This document shows positions 31,171-40,783 of a DNA stretch of 64,000 nucleotides, one piece after another. This stretch comes from CAIXSC01 sp046349915 (GTDB lineage Bacteria > Planctomycetota > Planctomycetia > Pirellulales > Pirellulaceae). Positions within the stretch are counted from its first letter, which is position 1. The number at the start of each line of letters is the position of its first letter. Position numbers and translations under genes: made by a program. The DNA lies in the NCBI GenBank assembly GCA_046349915.1, contig JAXMBL010000004.1, positions 1 to 64,000 on the forward strand, read 5' to 3'. The notes under the pieces were generated by a model. It was not told the DNA's origin. It did no database searches and worked only from the letters and a program-made list of their open reading frames with translations.

Positions 31171-34100
31171 ATGAAAGTTGAATGCGCTCAGTGTGGCTCC
31201 GTGTTCGATGTACCTGACGATTCGGCGTTGGACGAAGTCTCGTGCGCGCAATGCGGTTCTCGTGAGTTATCCCATGATGGGGCGACGTGGAGTCATGTCG
31301 CGGGAGTGCACAGCACGGAAGCTTATGTCGGACGGGCAGGAGAGGGAGCCGCGGAGTTGGGGATTCCGGCCGTCGTTGGCAATTACGAGATCCTGGGCGA
31401 GTTGGCGCGGGGCGGCATGGGAGTTGTATTTCGCGCGCGGCAGCGTGGCGTGGATCGTCTGGTGGCGCTGAAGATGATTCGGCCGGGATTGATACCGGAC
31501 GATGAGACAATCGCCAGATTTCGTCTGGAAGCCGAGGCGGCGGCACAACTGGATCACCCGGCCATCGTGCCAATCTTTGACGTGGGTGATTTCCGCGGCT
31601 TGCCCTACTTCTCCATGGCGCTGGTCGACGGGATCAACCTGGCGCAGGCCACTCGCGATGCTACCTGGGACGGGATGCGGGCCGCCGCCATCATGAAATG
31701 CGTCTCGGGGGCGATTGCTTACGCGCATGAGCGTGGCGTCATCCATCGAGATCTCAAGCCTTCCAACATTCTGCTGGACTCCGAGGGGCAGCCACGGATC
31801 ACCGATTTCGGGTTGGCCAAGCGTTTGGAGAGCGCGCAGGAGCTAACGGCGAGCGGGCAGGCGATGGGAACACCCAGTTACATGGCGCCGGAGCAGGCTG
31901 CCGATACGTCGGCCGAGATTGGGCCGCGAACCGACGTCTATGGTCTGGGAGCCACCTTGTACAGTCTCCTGACGGGACGTCCGCCGTTTCAAGCCGCGAC
32001 CGCCTGGGCCACGCTTCAGCTAGTGCTGCACGACGAACCTGTGTCGCCGCGTCGCCTCAACCCCGAGGTCTCCCGAGATCTGGAGACCATCTGCCTGAAG
32101 TGTCTGGAAAAATCCCCGGAGCGGAGGTATGGTTCCGCCGCAGAACTGGCCGCTGACCTGGACCGGTATCTGGAGGGAGTGCCGATCGCCGCGCGCCCCG
32201 TATCGGTGCTCGAGCGGATTTGGCGCTGGCGCCGGCGGAATCCTCTCGTCTCGGGCGCCATCGCCTCCACGGTACTGGCTTGCGTTCTGGGTGTGGTGGG
32301 AATTTCCTGGCAGTTGCACTTGACCACCGATGCACGTGACACCGCGCTGAAAGCCAACGATGAATTACAGAAATCCGAACGGCGCGAGCGAGCGGCGCGC
32401 GAGGAGGCTCAGGCCTTTGCCCGCGAGGCGCGTGCGCAGCAATACGCGGTAAGCATCAACTTGGCATACCGGGCGCACGATGAAGGGCGAATCGAGGAAG
32501 CGCGGGCCATACTTCGAGACTTGATCCCCAGCGGGCAGCAGCCAGATTCGCGCGAGTATTCCTGGTTTCGCCTCTGGAAGCTTGTTCATCCGCGAATAGG
32601 CCGGTGGAGCGACGGAGGCGCTCGTGTCGACGCGTTAGCGCTCGCCCCACAAGGCAAGCTGCTCGCGTTTGGAGGGGACCTGGGAGTGGTGTCGATTGTC
32701 GATTGGCGCGCTGCCGATGCGCCGCGGCAATTGACCGACCCGGACGCGAAGGGACCCGTGAGCGCCCTGGAATTCGCTCCTGATGGAATGACACTCGCCG
32801 TGGGACGCGCGGATGGCCACGTCCGTCTCTGGAATACGGCGACTTGGGAACGGGGCAAGTTGCTGCGGGCTCGTCCCGTCGTCGTGCGTGATCTGGCATT
32901 TCACCCCGACGGCGGGCGTTTGGCCGAGGCCTCGGCTGGGACTAATGGGATGGGAAATGTCACGGTCTGGAATATCAGCGACGGCACGATCGTGCTGTCG
33001 CTGGAGCGGGACATTCCTGGAAACCCGGGTCACCCTCGCGGACCCAGCGGCGTGGCGTTTTCCGCGCGCGGCGAGCTTCTGGCCGCGTCCGGCTACGATG
33101 GTCGAACCCGCCTGTGGTCCTTCCCCGAGGGAGACTTGCGTCAGGAAACGCTCATCAAACCTCCCGCCTGGGTAAACGACGTCGTCTGGAGCCCGGACGA
33201 CCGCCTCCTCTATACACCGCGGGCCGATGGCAGTCTGCGAGTTTGGGACGTGGCTGCGTGGACTTCTCTGGAAACGCCACGCTTTCCCGCCGGTCAACTG
33301 GTCCACGGCGCCATGGCTCGCGACGGTCGGCGACTCGTCATTGGCGGCACCAGTGGCGCCGCGCTGTGGGACTCTCCCTCCCAACGCTGGCGAGGCATCC
33401 TGCAAGGCGCCGAGATCACCGCGGTCGCGCTGACGGACGATGGCAAAACAGCCTTTACGGGCGGTGGGGATGGAGTCGCCGCGGCCTGGAATCTCGAGGA
33501 CTCGGCCGACGGGCTCGCTCGCAAGACCGAGCCCAAGACCGGCTTGATCACCGCTCTGGCCTTCAATCGTCGAGGCGACCGACTGGCAATGACGGGATAC
33601 AACGGGTACGTGGGAATTTACGAATACCCCGCACTACGTGAAATCAGTTCGCGGACGGAGCCGACATTGAACACATCCCACGTGCCCGTGTCGCTCAGCG
33701 CACAGGGAGGCTACTACGCGTGGAATAACGCCATCCATCGCGCCGTGGATGGTGTACGGATCGACCTCCCGCGGGAGGCGATTCATCTTGCATTCGGGCC
33801 GCATGAGTCGCTCGCGGCGCTCTGGCATCCGCGCGAGGGAATCGTTTTGTACGACCTGGCAACCGCAGCCGCTCGGAAACGCTTCGACTGGAACGGTCGG
33901 CCCCCGCGCTGGATGGCCTTTACCCAGGATGGAAATCAGCTCGTGGTGCTTGCCGATGATGTACTGCACCGGTTTGATGCCGAAACGGGTAAGTCTCTGG
34001 GACGAATCGAGGGGCGAGCCGATCGATTGGGATCGCCAGTCTTGTCGGTGGCGTCGAACGTATTCGCAGCGTTGGGGAACGGGCGACTCACCGCTTGGAG

Positions 34101-35301
34101 CCTTACCACCGGCAAGCCGATAGGCTGGTTCGACGATGCCACGTTTCGCTACACCGATGTCGGCGAGTTTCTGGCGATCTCGCCGGATGGCCGCACGCTG
34201 GCCCTGCTTCCACAACGCTACTCGTCGCTCGTGAAGCTGTTCGACCTGGAGAGCCGTCGATTGCTCACCTCGTTTCATTGGGGCAGCGGGCATGTCTCCA
34301 CGTGCGCGTTCACTCCCGACGGCGGACAATTGGTGTTAGCGGGAGGCGATTCGACGAATCCGCACAGTGTGGGCACGGTGGCCGTGTATGGATCGGCAAG
34401 TTCCGAGCGAGTTGCCGCCGACATGCGCGACGCCCGAGTAGAAGACCAGCAGGTTGAGTTGCTGCGCTGGGTTCAGGAAGAAGTCGGGAAAGTGCATGCC
34501 GCCCTGGCTGAAGAAGGGAATAATGTCGGGGGACCGCTCCTGGAATCACCCCGCAACGTGCAGCGCGAGGGACAAGCCAGGCGAGCCGTCGCCGGGGTTT
34601 GCTCAAGACTGCGCGATTACCTGGACGATGCGGAGGTCGAGCCGATCCACCGGCTGACGTTCCTCGTGCGAGTTTCTTCCCGACTCGCGTCGCTTCAGCG
34701 CTACTCCGACTTGGACCTGTATTACCAATGCCGGCGAGCGCTGCTGGAGAATTCCCGACGGCTCGCGACAGCGTATCCCACCTCGGTTCAGTATCGTCGG
34801 CAACTCGCCGGGCAACTCATCGTCTCGGGCCAATTGCTGCTCGGCAATCAGTGGCAGGGAGATGAGGAAAGGAAGCGAGCGGCGGCTCAGTCGTTGGAGG
34901 CGTGGAACGCAGCTCGACAATTATTCCATGATTCGGGTGGCGAGTCTCAGTCCGATGTGTTGGTCTACGAGGCCGTGCGCTTCCGCGCCGCGCTGCTCGC
35001 GGAGCAAGGCGCCGCCGATGAACGCCTTGCATTTGCCCAGGCAGTGGCCACACAGAATGTAGTGCTCTGGCGCGACGCCCTGGAGGCGGCTCTGATTGTG
35101 GCTGGCGTCGTCGCCGAGCCCACGCCACAACTCGCCGGACTTCTCGGGGACTCTGTTGCTCGCGCCGATTCGCTGGCGGTCTTGATTCGCATCGAACAAC
35201 AGTTGCAGCAAGACCCGACCTTGCGAAAGTGGACCGATTCCAGCGTCATGCAACAGATGCGTCAGCAACTCGCCCAGAGGCGGATGGAGTTGACCAAGTG
35301 A
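31171..35301 (+). CDS. Zinc-ribbon Ser/Thr protein kinase with WD40 repeats
   Basis: 1376 aa from ATG 31171, preceded by AGGAGG at good spacing; the frame extends 28 codons further back. Residues 5-28 form a CxxC...CxxC zinc ribbon (Cys5, 8, 25, 28). The Hanks-type kinase spans about 71-335 with ARGGMGVVFRARQ, VALKMI, VIHRDLKPSNILLD, DFGLAKR and GTPSYMAPEQA. One membrane segment (ASTVLACVLGVVGISW) follows near residue 370, then a coiled-coil region rich in R, E and A, then many WD40-like repeats outside the membrane (LAFSxDGxxLA, WxxxDG), and a helical C-terminus. This is a common planctomycete receptor-kinase layout. Ligand and substrate are unknown. It is a single gene flanked by a DUF1501 relic and an esterase gene. 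Confidence 0.92.
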   Translation: MKVECAQCGSVFDVPDDSALDEVSCAQCGSRELSHDGATWSHVAGVHSTEAYVGRAGEGAAELGIPAVVGNYEILGELARGGMGVVFRARQRGVDRLVALKMIRPGLIPDDETIARFRLEAEAAAQLDHPAIVPIFDVGDFRGLPYFSMALVDGINLAQATRDATWDGMRAAAIMKCVSGAIAYAHERGVIHRDLKPSNILLDSEGQPRITDFGLAKRLESAQELTASGQAMGTPSYMAPEQAADTSAEIGPRTDVYGLGATLYSLLTGRPPFQAATAWATLQLVLHDEPVSPRRLNPEVSRDLETICLKCLEKSPERRYGSAAELAADLDRYLEGVPIAARPVSVLERIWRWRRRNPLVSGAIASTVLACVLGVVGISWQLHLTTDARDTALKANDELQKSERRERAAREEAQAFAREARAQQYAVSINLAYRAHDEGRIEEARAILRDLIPSGQQPDSREYSWFRLWKLVHPRIGRWSDGGARVDALALAPQGKLLAFGGDLGVVSIVDWRAADAPRQLTDPDAKGPVSALEFAPDGMTLAVGRADGHVRLWNTATWERGKLLRARPVVVRDLAFHPDGGRLAEASAGTNGMGNVTVWNISDGTIVLSLERDIPGNPGHPRGPSGVAFSARGELLAASGYDGRTRLWSFPEGDLRQETLIKPPAWVNDVVWSPDDRLLYTPRADGSLRVWDVAAWTSLETPRFPAGQLVHGAMARDGRRLVIGGTSGAALWDSPSQRWRGILQGAEITAVALTDDGKTAFTGGGDGVAAAWNLEDSADGLARKTEPKTGLITALAFNRRGDRLAMTGYNGYVGIYEYPALREISSRTEPTLNTSHVPVSLSAQGGYYAWNNAIHRAVDGVRIDLPREAIHLAFGPHESLAALWHPREGIVLYDLATAAARKRFDWNGRPPRWMAFTQDGNQLVVLADDVLHRFDAETGKSLGRIEGRADRLGSPVLSVASNVFAALGNGRLTAWSLTTGKPIGWFDDATFRYTDVGEFLAISPDGRTLALLPQRYSSLVKLFDLESRRLLTSFHWGSGHVSTCAFTPDGGQLVLAGGDSTNPHSVGTVAVYGSASSERVAADMRDARVEDQQVELLRWVQEEVGKVHAALAEEGNNVGGPLLESPRNVQREGQARRAVAGVCSRLRDYLDDAEVEPIHRLTFLVRVSSRLASLQRYSDLDLYYQCRRALLENSRRLATAYPTSVQYRRQLAGQLIVSGQLLLGNQWQGDEERKRAAAQSLEAWNAARQLFHDSGGESQSDVLVYEAVRFRAALLAEQGAADERLAFAQAVATQNVVLWRDALEAALIVAGVVAEPTPQLAGLLGDSVARADSLAVLIRIEQQLQQDPTLRKWTDSSVMQQMRQQLAQRRMELTK

Positions 35302-35424
35302 TTCGCGAAAGCGGTCGCGAGGCCATCTTTCACACGCTGACCAAGACCTCCGCGATTGCAGCTTGCTTGGGAGCAGTTCATGATGGCGTCTTGATCCGTC
35401 TCACTTCCGTGGGGAGTTCTCGCC

Positions 35425-36135
35425 ATGCCCGTCCATTGCAGTTGCGTGTTGTCGCTGTTGTGTCTGGTCGTCAGTTTGACCCCGGCAACCGCAGCCGACA
35501 AGAAAGTCCGGCTATTCGTACTCTCGGGCCAATCGAACATGGCGGGGCTCGATCCACGTGTGTCGTTCACCCCGGCGGTCGAGCGAGAGTTTGCCGGGGA
35601 CGAGGTGATCGTGATCAAGCACGCCGTCGGCGGCCAACCGATCCGCCGTTGGTATAAACAGTGGCAACTTCCCGCCGGAGCAACGGAAGGCAAGGCGGCT
35701 GGGAAGAACGGTGATCTGTACGACCAGTTGATGCAGGCGGTGACGAAAGGGCTGGGTGGAAAGAAGCCCGACTCGGTGGTGTTTGTCTGGATGCAAGGCG
35801 AACGGGACGCCAAGGCCGGCTGGCAGGCCGCGTACTACGAGGCGTTGCGAGGGACGATCGAGCAACTCCGAGTCGACCTCAAACACCCCGACATTGCCGT
35901 GGTTGTTGGTCGGCTCAGCGATCATCTCAAGAGCGACGCCAACTGGGACGCCGTCCGTGCCGCGCAGGAAAAGGTCGCGGTCGACGAGCCGTTGGGCGCA
36001 TGGGTCGACACGGATGACCTGAATGACGTGAAAGGGAAAAACGACCTCCACTACACAAGAGAAGGCTATGTCGAACTCGGTCGGCGATTCGCGGCCCGCG
36101 CGAGAGAACTGGTCCGCAAGCATGACGCCAAATAG
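35425..36135 (+). CDS. Secreted sialate O-acetylesterase-like (SASA/CE6) SGNH hydrolase
   Basis: 236 aa starting with a signal peptide (CSCVLSLLCLVVSLTPATAA). FVLSGQSNMAG carries the nucleophile Ser of the SASA family, AVGGQPIRRW and VFVWMQGERDAK are the following conserved blocks, and NDLHYTREGYVELGRRFA carries the catalytic Asp and His. Such enzymes remove acetyl groups from sialic acid, xylan or other glycans in the periplasm or outside. GGGGAG lies eight bases before ATG 35425. The chain is complete and of normal length for single-domain members. Confidence 0.9.
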   Translation: MPVHCSCVLSLLCLVVSLTPATAADKKVRLFVLSGQSNMAGLDPRVSFTPAVEREFAGDEVIVIKHAVGGQPIRRWYKQWQLPAGATEGKAAGKNGDLYDQLMQAVTKGLGGKKPDSVVFVWMQGERDAKAGWQAAYYEALRGTIEQLRVDLKHPDIAVVVGRLSDHLKSDANWDAVRAAQEKVAVDEPLGAWVDTDDLNDVKGKNDLHYTREGYVELGRRFAARARELVRKHDAK

Positions 36136-36281
36136 GCCCAGCCATCGCTCCTGCCGCCTGGACCAACGGGCGGCGAAGTTTCGCGGGGGAAGATGCCGTG
36201 TGCTGTGTTGGGGTCACCAATCGCGTTGAAGTGCTCGGCAGAACGCGGGAGGCCCATTGTGTTCGAGGCTTCCTGCTGGCT

Positions 36282-36310
36282 GCCTCCCAAGCGTCGTTCC
36301 GCTGGGAGGC
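36282..36310. repeat. Short inverted repeat downstream of the esterase gene
   Basis: GCCTCCCA (36282-36289) pairs with TGGGAGGC (36303-36310) around a 13-base loop. It stands ~150 bases past the esterase stop and has no T-run. Weak as a terminator. Confidence 0.35.
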
Positions 36311-36410
36311 GAGGGCATTCGCGACGTTTTTTCGCAAACATTCTTTTGGCTCCTAGTGACGGCACGCTCAACGTCGCCCGTTCGAACAACTTGGGGAAAC
36401 GCAGATAGTC

Positions 36411-36610
36411 GCGTGACGCGACACTGGCGATTCTGAGCGATGCGGTGCGACGTTGGCTCGGACTGTCGGCGATTGATAATGACACCATTGGGTACTGACT
36501 CGATAGCGACGGTGTGCATGAGACCGCAACCGGCAAGATGACTTGGGCGCGACAAGACTATCAATCGCCCGCGGATGTCATCGGAGAATGGGTGGAGCAT
36601 ATCAACGCTC
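36411..36610 (+). pseudogene. Dead fragment of a GmrSD-like (DUF262) gene
   Basis: About 200 bases align with 20756-20955 inside the intact GmrSD-like gene at roughly 85-90% by eye, for example shared CGACGTTGGCTCGGACT and ACTTGGGCGCGACAAGA. In the intact gene's frame the codons GGG TAC CGG become GGG TAC TGA (stop near 36495). Neither end of the gene is present. It shows that a second copy once lay here or that the segment was moved by recombination. Confidence 0.8.
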
Positions 36611-36857
36611 GCTCAAGCATGTTGTTAGCCCATTAATTCATGTGGCGACGATCCATACGTTTGAAGAGGCGTGTTTGCGAGTTTTCTACTTCTGAGATCG
36701 CGTCCTGCTCAGAAGGGATTGTTGTCGGTCTCCAGCTCTCTACAGTGGTCATAAGATGGCTGCGGCTCGGAGATCGTGCGATCGGCGTTGAGGTTTTGCC
36801 GGTCCCCCGGTTGCCTGCCGTAAAATGTCCGGTACGGTTTCACGCAAAGGACTTTCC

Positions 36858-37067
36858 ATGCAGTACCCCACACCGCCTGATGTCCAAGATCTGATCGCGG
36901 CACAATTGGCTACCGGACGTTACCAGAACGAAGACGAAGTTCTGCGTGAGGCGCTGCAAGCATCACAAGAAGCGAGCGATGATGCTGTCGAAGAAGAGAG
37001 CTTTCAAGGCGACGGCCTTTTGGCAATGAATCCGATGACGCACTCGCCGAGTGGCTGCTCGCCGTAA
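36858..37067 (+). pseudogene. 3'-truncated ParD-type antitoxin
   Basis: MQYPTPPDVQDLIAAQLATG then RYQNEDEVLREALQASQEAS is nearly identical to the ParD at 25744, and the ~60 bases upstream (from 36794) also match. After ASDD the frame diverges into EEESFQGDGLLAMNPMT and stops at 37067. The toxin-binding half is gone and the last 64 bases lie over the 3' end of the convergent methyltransferase gene. The DNA-binding part is intact, so the product could still bind a related operator. Confidence 0.75.
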
Positions 37068-37741
37068 CCCCGCACGATCTTCACCTGGAATCCAACGCTC
37101 TCCAGCATCGAGGTAATGACGCCTTCCTCGAATAGCTGCTGGCGATGAAACTCTTCGCTTCGCCGGAAATTGTCACCCACCTTACGGAAGGTCACTATGC
37201 GGCGAGTCAGCTGCTGGTTTGAGTCGTCGTGCTTGTACTCGACCAAGCATGTCCAGTTCTCACCCTCGGTGAATGCTTGTGTTCGGCCCCGGCAGCGGCC
37301 TGGTTCGGCCACATCGAAGATTAGCAGACCTCCGGGCGAGAGGGCATCGAAGGCGTGCTTGCAGACTGTCTCAAGCGACCGCACTGAATTGTCGGTGTCG
37401 AAGAGGTAGTTGAACACTTCGCCGATCGCCGTGACTGCTCGGCACGGCGGGATGGGAAACCGCAGGAATGATCCAACGTGGAACTCGGCTTCCGGAACTC
37501 GCTGGCGGGCGATCTCGATCATGGCGGCGGAAATATCGACACCGACCACCTGATAGCCAGCGTCCACAAGTTCCCTGGCCCAAATGCCGCTCCCGCAGCC
37601 GAGATCTACGACCTGCCCGTCATTGAATCCCATCTGACGAAAGTGATTCATCAAGCCAGGGGCGGAACCACGGGCGAAGCCGCCGTAACCCTGGTCGTGG
37701 ATGTAGGCGAGGTCACTGTCGTAAGCCCGATCCTCGGTCAT
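37004..37741 (-). CDS. Class I SAM-dependent methyltransferase
   Basis: 245 aa from ATG 37741, chosen because GGAGGG lies six bases upstream; the frame extends 38 codons further. VVDLGCGSGIWARELVDAGY is motif I that binds S-adenosylmethionine, followed by VVGVDISAAMIEIARQR (acidic loop), FHVGSFLRFP, and LSPGGLLIFDV (motif IV-like). The C-terminus EEGVITSMLESVGFQVKIV resembles small-molecule methyltransferases of the UbiE/Tam type. Substrate unknown. Its 3' end overlaps the truncated ParD frame on the other strand, so it may have been placed here by the event that truncated that gene. Confidence 0.85.
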   Translation of the reverse strand: MTEDRAYDSDLAYIHDQGYGGFARGSAPGLMNHFRQMGFNDGQVVDLGCGSGIWARELVDAGYQVVGVDISAAMIEIARQRVPEAEFHVGSFLRFPIPPCRAVTAIGEVFNYLFDTDNSVRSLETVCKHAFDALSPGGLLIFDVAEPGRCRGRTQAFTEGENWTCLVEYKHDDSNQQLTRRIVTFRKVGDNFRRSEEFHRQQLFEEGVITSMLESVGFQVKIVRGYGEQPLGECVIGFIAKRPSP

Positions 37742-38594
37742 GCCGCCCTCCGCACTCGCCGATCCCACGCCATCTCGTATGACTGTCCATGATGCTGTCC
37801 CAAGCGAAGTCGGATTCGTACCGAGAGTCGCTTGCCACTTGTCGGCTTCCTTCATGAAGCAGCAGGTGTACTTGCTTTGAAAGATCCGCTAAGGCTCGCT
37901 GCATAATCTGCCGTATCACAATCAGCCGGTCAACGCATTGGGCGGAATATCGGAGCATGGCGCAGGTGTCCAAGTGTGTCTTGATCTTGGGGCCGGCTAC
38001 CGAGTAGGTGATTAGGACTGGGCGAAACGGAGTTGGGCTCTGCGGGGACGCAACCCAACGAGGCGACAGGCGTCCCAGTCGTGAGCGACACGAGCGCATC
38101 TGTGACAGACGCATGCTCCGCGAGGGGTGTGGCCAAAGATCCGGCATACCAGAGTCTGGAGCATGAATCACACCCTCATTTAGCCTGAGCACTCAATGTT
38201 GCTGCAAGGCGAACAACGGTGATTAACTGTGAGCCCGTGGCGAGTACGCGATCGTTAGGCTAACACTCGCATCCAGTAGAAACAATAGAAACGATTGCAG
38301 AGGTTGACGCCGTTATCCGTGAACGGCCCTGACTGTTTGCACGATCAGGTCGAGTGCTGCGTCGGGCAGCTACCGACCTGGGACGATGCCCCAGGCTACG
38401 GTGAAGTAAGGCTTACAGCCTTCGTTGGGGACGGTGCAATATCTTGGCTGAAGGCTAAGTGCTCCTTCAACCGTGCCGCGATCTCTACCGGCTCGTCCGC
38501 CATTGTCCTTTTCGCCTCCAGAAGCGCCGTCGGTTGCGATAGAATACAGGTAGTGAAGAATTGAACGCCGAAACTCCGTTCCAAGGCACACACC
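37742..38594. other. Stretch without a supported gene
   Basis: About 850 bases. Short frames on both strands (for example 37713-38192 minus, 38295-38564 plus) lack recognisable motifs and family-like composition. The two flanking genes are transcribed away from it, so it should contain both promoters. A palindrome GTTAGGCTAAC lies near 38255 but has no integron-like context. Confidence 0.45.
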
Positions 38595-40019
38595 ATGCGA
38601 CACGACACTTCAAAAGCCACTTTGAGTAAGGAAGCTCCGACGGATGAGACGACTCTGGTGTTTCGTTCTCGCAGCGCTCGAATCGCAGCCGGTAAAGCGT
38701 TGCGCGATCATGTTCCGCGAGAGGGTCATGCCTCTTGGAAGCCGCCTGCGGACCGCCGCGATCCGATTGAAATCCTCAAGGAATCCAACAAGGATCGTGT
38801 GTCGTCGCTCGTTCCGATCCGTTATGGGCGTATGTTGCGCAGCCCGTTTACCTTCTTGCGTGGATCCGCGGGCCTCATGGCGGCTGATCTCGCCACCACT
38901 CCGACCACGGACCTTCGAGTGCAGGCTTGCGGCGACTGTCACCTGCTCAATTTCGGGCTGTTCGCGACACCTGAACGCAATCTGATCTTCGACCTGAACG
39001 ACTTCGACGAAACCCTCCCCGCTCCCTGGGAATGGGACGTCAAGCGTCTCGCGGTCAGTTTCGCCGTGGCCACTCGAGATGTGCAACTTTCCGACAAACA
39101 GGCGAAGGCAGCCGCGATCGAATGCGTTCGCGCCTATCGCGAAAAGTTGCGGGAATTCTCCAAGATGAGCCCTCTGGACGTCTGGTACTACCGTTTGGAC
39201 GCCCAAACGATCCTCGACTCGGCGCCGGACGCCAAGGTCAAAGAGAGGCGGCAAGCGATTATCGCCAAGGCTCGCGAACGCATCGCCGAATATCTCTATC
39301 CGAAGATCAGTGAAGAGGTGGGCGGCCGCCGAAGAATCATCGATGAACCGCCGCTCATGTATCATGTCAGCCAAGAGGATGAACCAGAACACTTGGCGAT
39401 GGTTGAGGAAGCGCTGGAACAATACCGGTTATCGTTGCCAGACGAGCGACGCGTGCTGTTTGATCGATACAGCCTCGCGGACATCGTCGTCAAGGCTGTG
39501 GGGATCGGCAGTGTGGGTACGATGTGTTTCGCGGGCTTGTTTTTCTCCGCGGACAATCACCCCTTGCTGCTACAGTTCAAGCAGGCCTGTCCCTCCGTGC
39601 TGGAACCCTACGCGGGCAAGAGTCGCTACGAGAACCATGGGCAGCGCGTCGTGGTAGGGCAACGTCTCATCCAATCCGCCAGCGACGTTTTTCTGGGTTG
39701 GACGCGGGGACGCAGGGGCCGAGACTTCTTCGTTCGACAACTGCGGGACATGAAGATGTCCGCGAATATCACAGTAGGTGTTACGGCGAAGGAAGTGATG
39801 CTTTACGCCGATATGTGCGGTCGCACGTTGGCGCACGCCCATGCCAAGACCGGCGATGCCGCGATGATCAGCGGTTATCTCGGCAAATCAGACGACTTCG
39901 ATCAAGCGATCGGTGAGTTCGCCATGGCTTACGCCGATCAGAATGAGCAAGATCACGCCGCACTGATCGCGGCGGTGAAAGCAGGAGAGATCGAGGCGCA
40001 GGTCGAGGACGCCGCATGA
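38595..40019 (+). CDS. DUF2252 protein (predicted kinase-like fold)
   Basis: 474 aa. The sequence follows the DUF2252 family (COG4320): SLVPIRYGRMLRSPFTFLRG, QACGDCHLLNFGLFATPERN, LIFDLNDFDETLPAPWEWDV, KRLAVSFAVA, and a late QRLIQSASDVFLGW. CGDCHLLNFG and FDLNDFDE resemble the catalytic loop (HxDxxxxN) and metal-binding Asp of aminoglycoside-phosphotransferase-like kinases, so a phosphotransfer role is inferred; the true substrate is not known. The gene ends ATGA with the next one, a coupled membrane protein. No signal peptide. Confidence 0.9.
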   Translation: MRHDTSKATLSKEAPTDETTLVFRSRSARIAAGKALRDHVPREGHASWKPPADRRDPIEILKESNKDRVSSLVPIRYGRMLRSPFTFLRGSAGLMAADLATTPTTDLRVQACGDCHLLNFGLFATPERNLIFDLNDFDETLPAPWEWDVKRLAVSFAVATRDVQLSDKQAKAAAIECVRAYREKLREFSKMSPLDVWYYRLDAQTILDSAPDAKVKERRQAIIAKARERIAEYLYPKISEEVGGRRRIIDEPPLMYHVSQEDEPEHLAMVEEALEQYRLSLPDERRVLFDRYSLADIVVKAVGIGSVGTMCFAGLFFSADNHPLLLQFKQACPSVLEPYAGKSRYENHGQRVVVGQRLIQSASDVFLGWTRGRRGRDFFVRQLRDMKMSANITVGVTAKEVMLYADMCGRTLAHAHAKTGDAAMISGYLGKSDDFDQAIGEFAMAYADQNEQDHAALIAAVKAGEIEAQVEDAA

Positions 40020-40732
40020 CCCACTCGCCCATCCCACCGAAATCCAACGCCATTGAACGCGACCTCGAAACTCAAGCGTTGCTGCATCGCATCCTCAAGG
40101 CAGTTGAAAAGGATGATCGCAATCGCTGGGTCGAGATTGCTTGTGCTGTCGTTCTCTCGTTGGCGACTATGTCTTCCGCTTGGTGCGCCTATCAGTCGAC
40201 TCGTTGGGGAGGCGTCCAGACGTTTCGCTTGGCTGCATCGAACAAAGCGAGCCGAGCGAGTTCAGCGGCGAACCTGGCGGCCTTGCAGCTCCAGGCCTTC
40301 GATGCATCGATGGGCGTCAGTTGGATGCAAGCGAAACACGAAGGGAACGAGCGTCAGGAGAAGTTCCTGTTCGATCGTTTTCGTCCGGAAATGAAGAAGG
40401 CCATCGTGGCGTGGCTGACAACCGACCCGTTTAATAACCCCTCGGCGCCGCTAGGCCCCATGAAGATGGCGGAGTATGTCCAGCCGGAGTTGGCCGAGGC
40501 GAAACGACAAGAGGAACTCGCTGCGCGAGAGTACGATTCCGCCGAGCAAGCGAATCGCACTTCGGACGCTTACGTGTTGCTCACTGTCCTGTTCGCATCG
40601 GTCCTGTTCTTCGGCGGAATCGCGGGAACGCTTGATTCGCGTCGCCTGCGGATCAGCATCCTGTCCATCGCGCTGGTCCTCTTCGTAACCATTGTGGCCT
40701 TCTTGGCAACCATGCCTATCTGTCGGGAATGA
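40016..40732 (+). CDS. DUF4337-like membrane protein coupled to the DUF2252 gene
   Basis: 238 aa with about three membrane segments: IACAVVLSLATMSSAWCAYQ near residue 45, then VLLTVLFASVLFFGGIAG and ISILSIALVLFVTIVAFLA at the C-terminus. Between them is a soluble helical part (KQEELAAREYDSAEQANR). The layout matches small bacterial DUF4337-type proteins. Its ATG overlaps the DUF2252 stop (ATGA, 40016-40019), so the two are translated together, suggesting a membrane partner for the kinase-like protein. Function unknown. Confidence 0.75.
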   Translation: MTHSPIPPKSNAIERDLETQALLHRILKAVEKDDRNRWVEIACAVVLSLATMSSAWCAYQSTRWGGVQTFRLAASNKASRASSAANLAALQLQAFDASMGVSWMQAKHEGNERQEKFLFDRFRPEMKKAIVAWLTTDPFNNPSAPLGPMKMAEYVQPELAEAKRQEELAAREYDSAEQANRTSDAYVLLTVLFASVLFFGGIAGTLDSRRLRISILSIALVLFVTIVAFLATMPICRE

Positions 40733-40783
40733 GAAGCGGCAGCAGGGGTGTGTTTGCCTGAAACTTCGATCTGGAATAACGTC

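Noticed and set aside
36640..36894. 84-aa frame upstream of the truncated ParD
   Set aside because: No family; its end is out of frame over the ParD gene and the upstream part is non-coding in the paralogous copy.
37742..37855. Upstream 38-codon extension of the SAM methyltransferase
   Set aside because: GGAGGG directly before ATG 37741 and absence of family similarity before that codon.
38250..38265. Possible integron attC or core site at GTTAGGCTAAC
   Set aside because: No inverse core site, no cassette ORF and no integrase seen.
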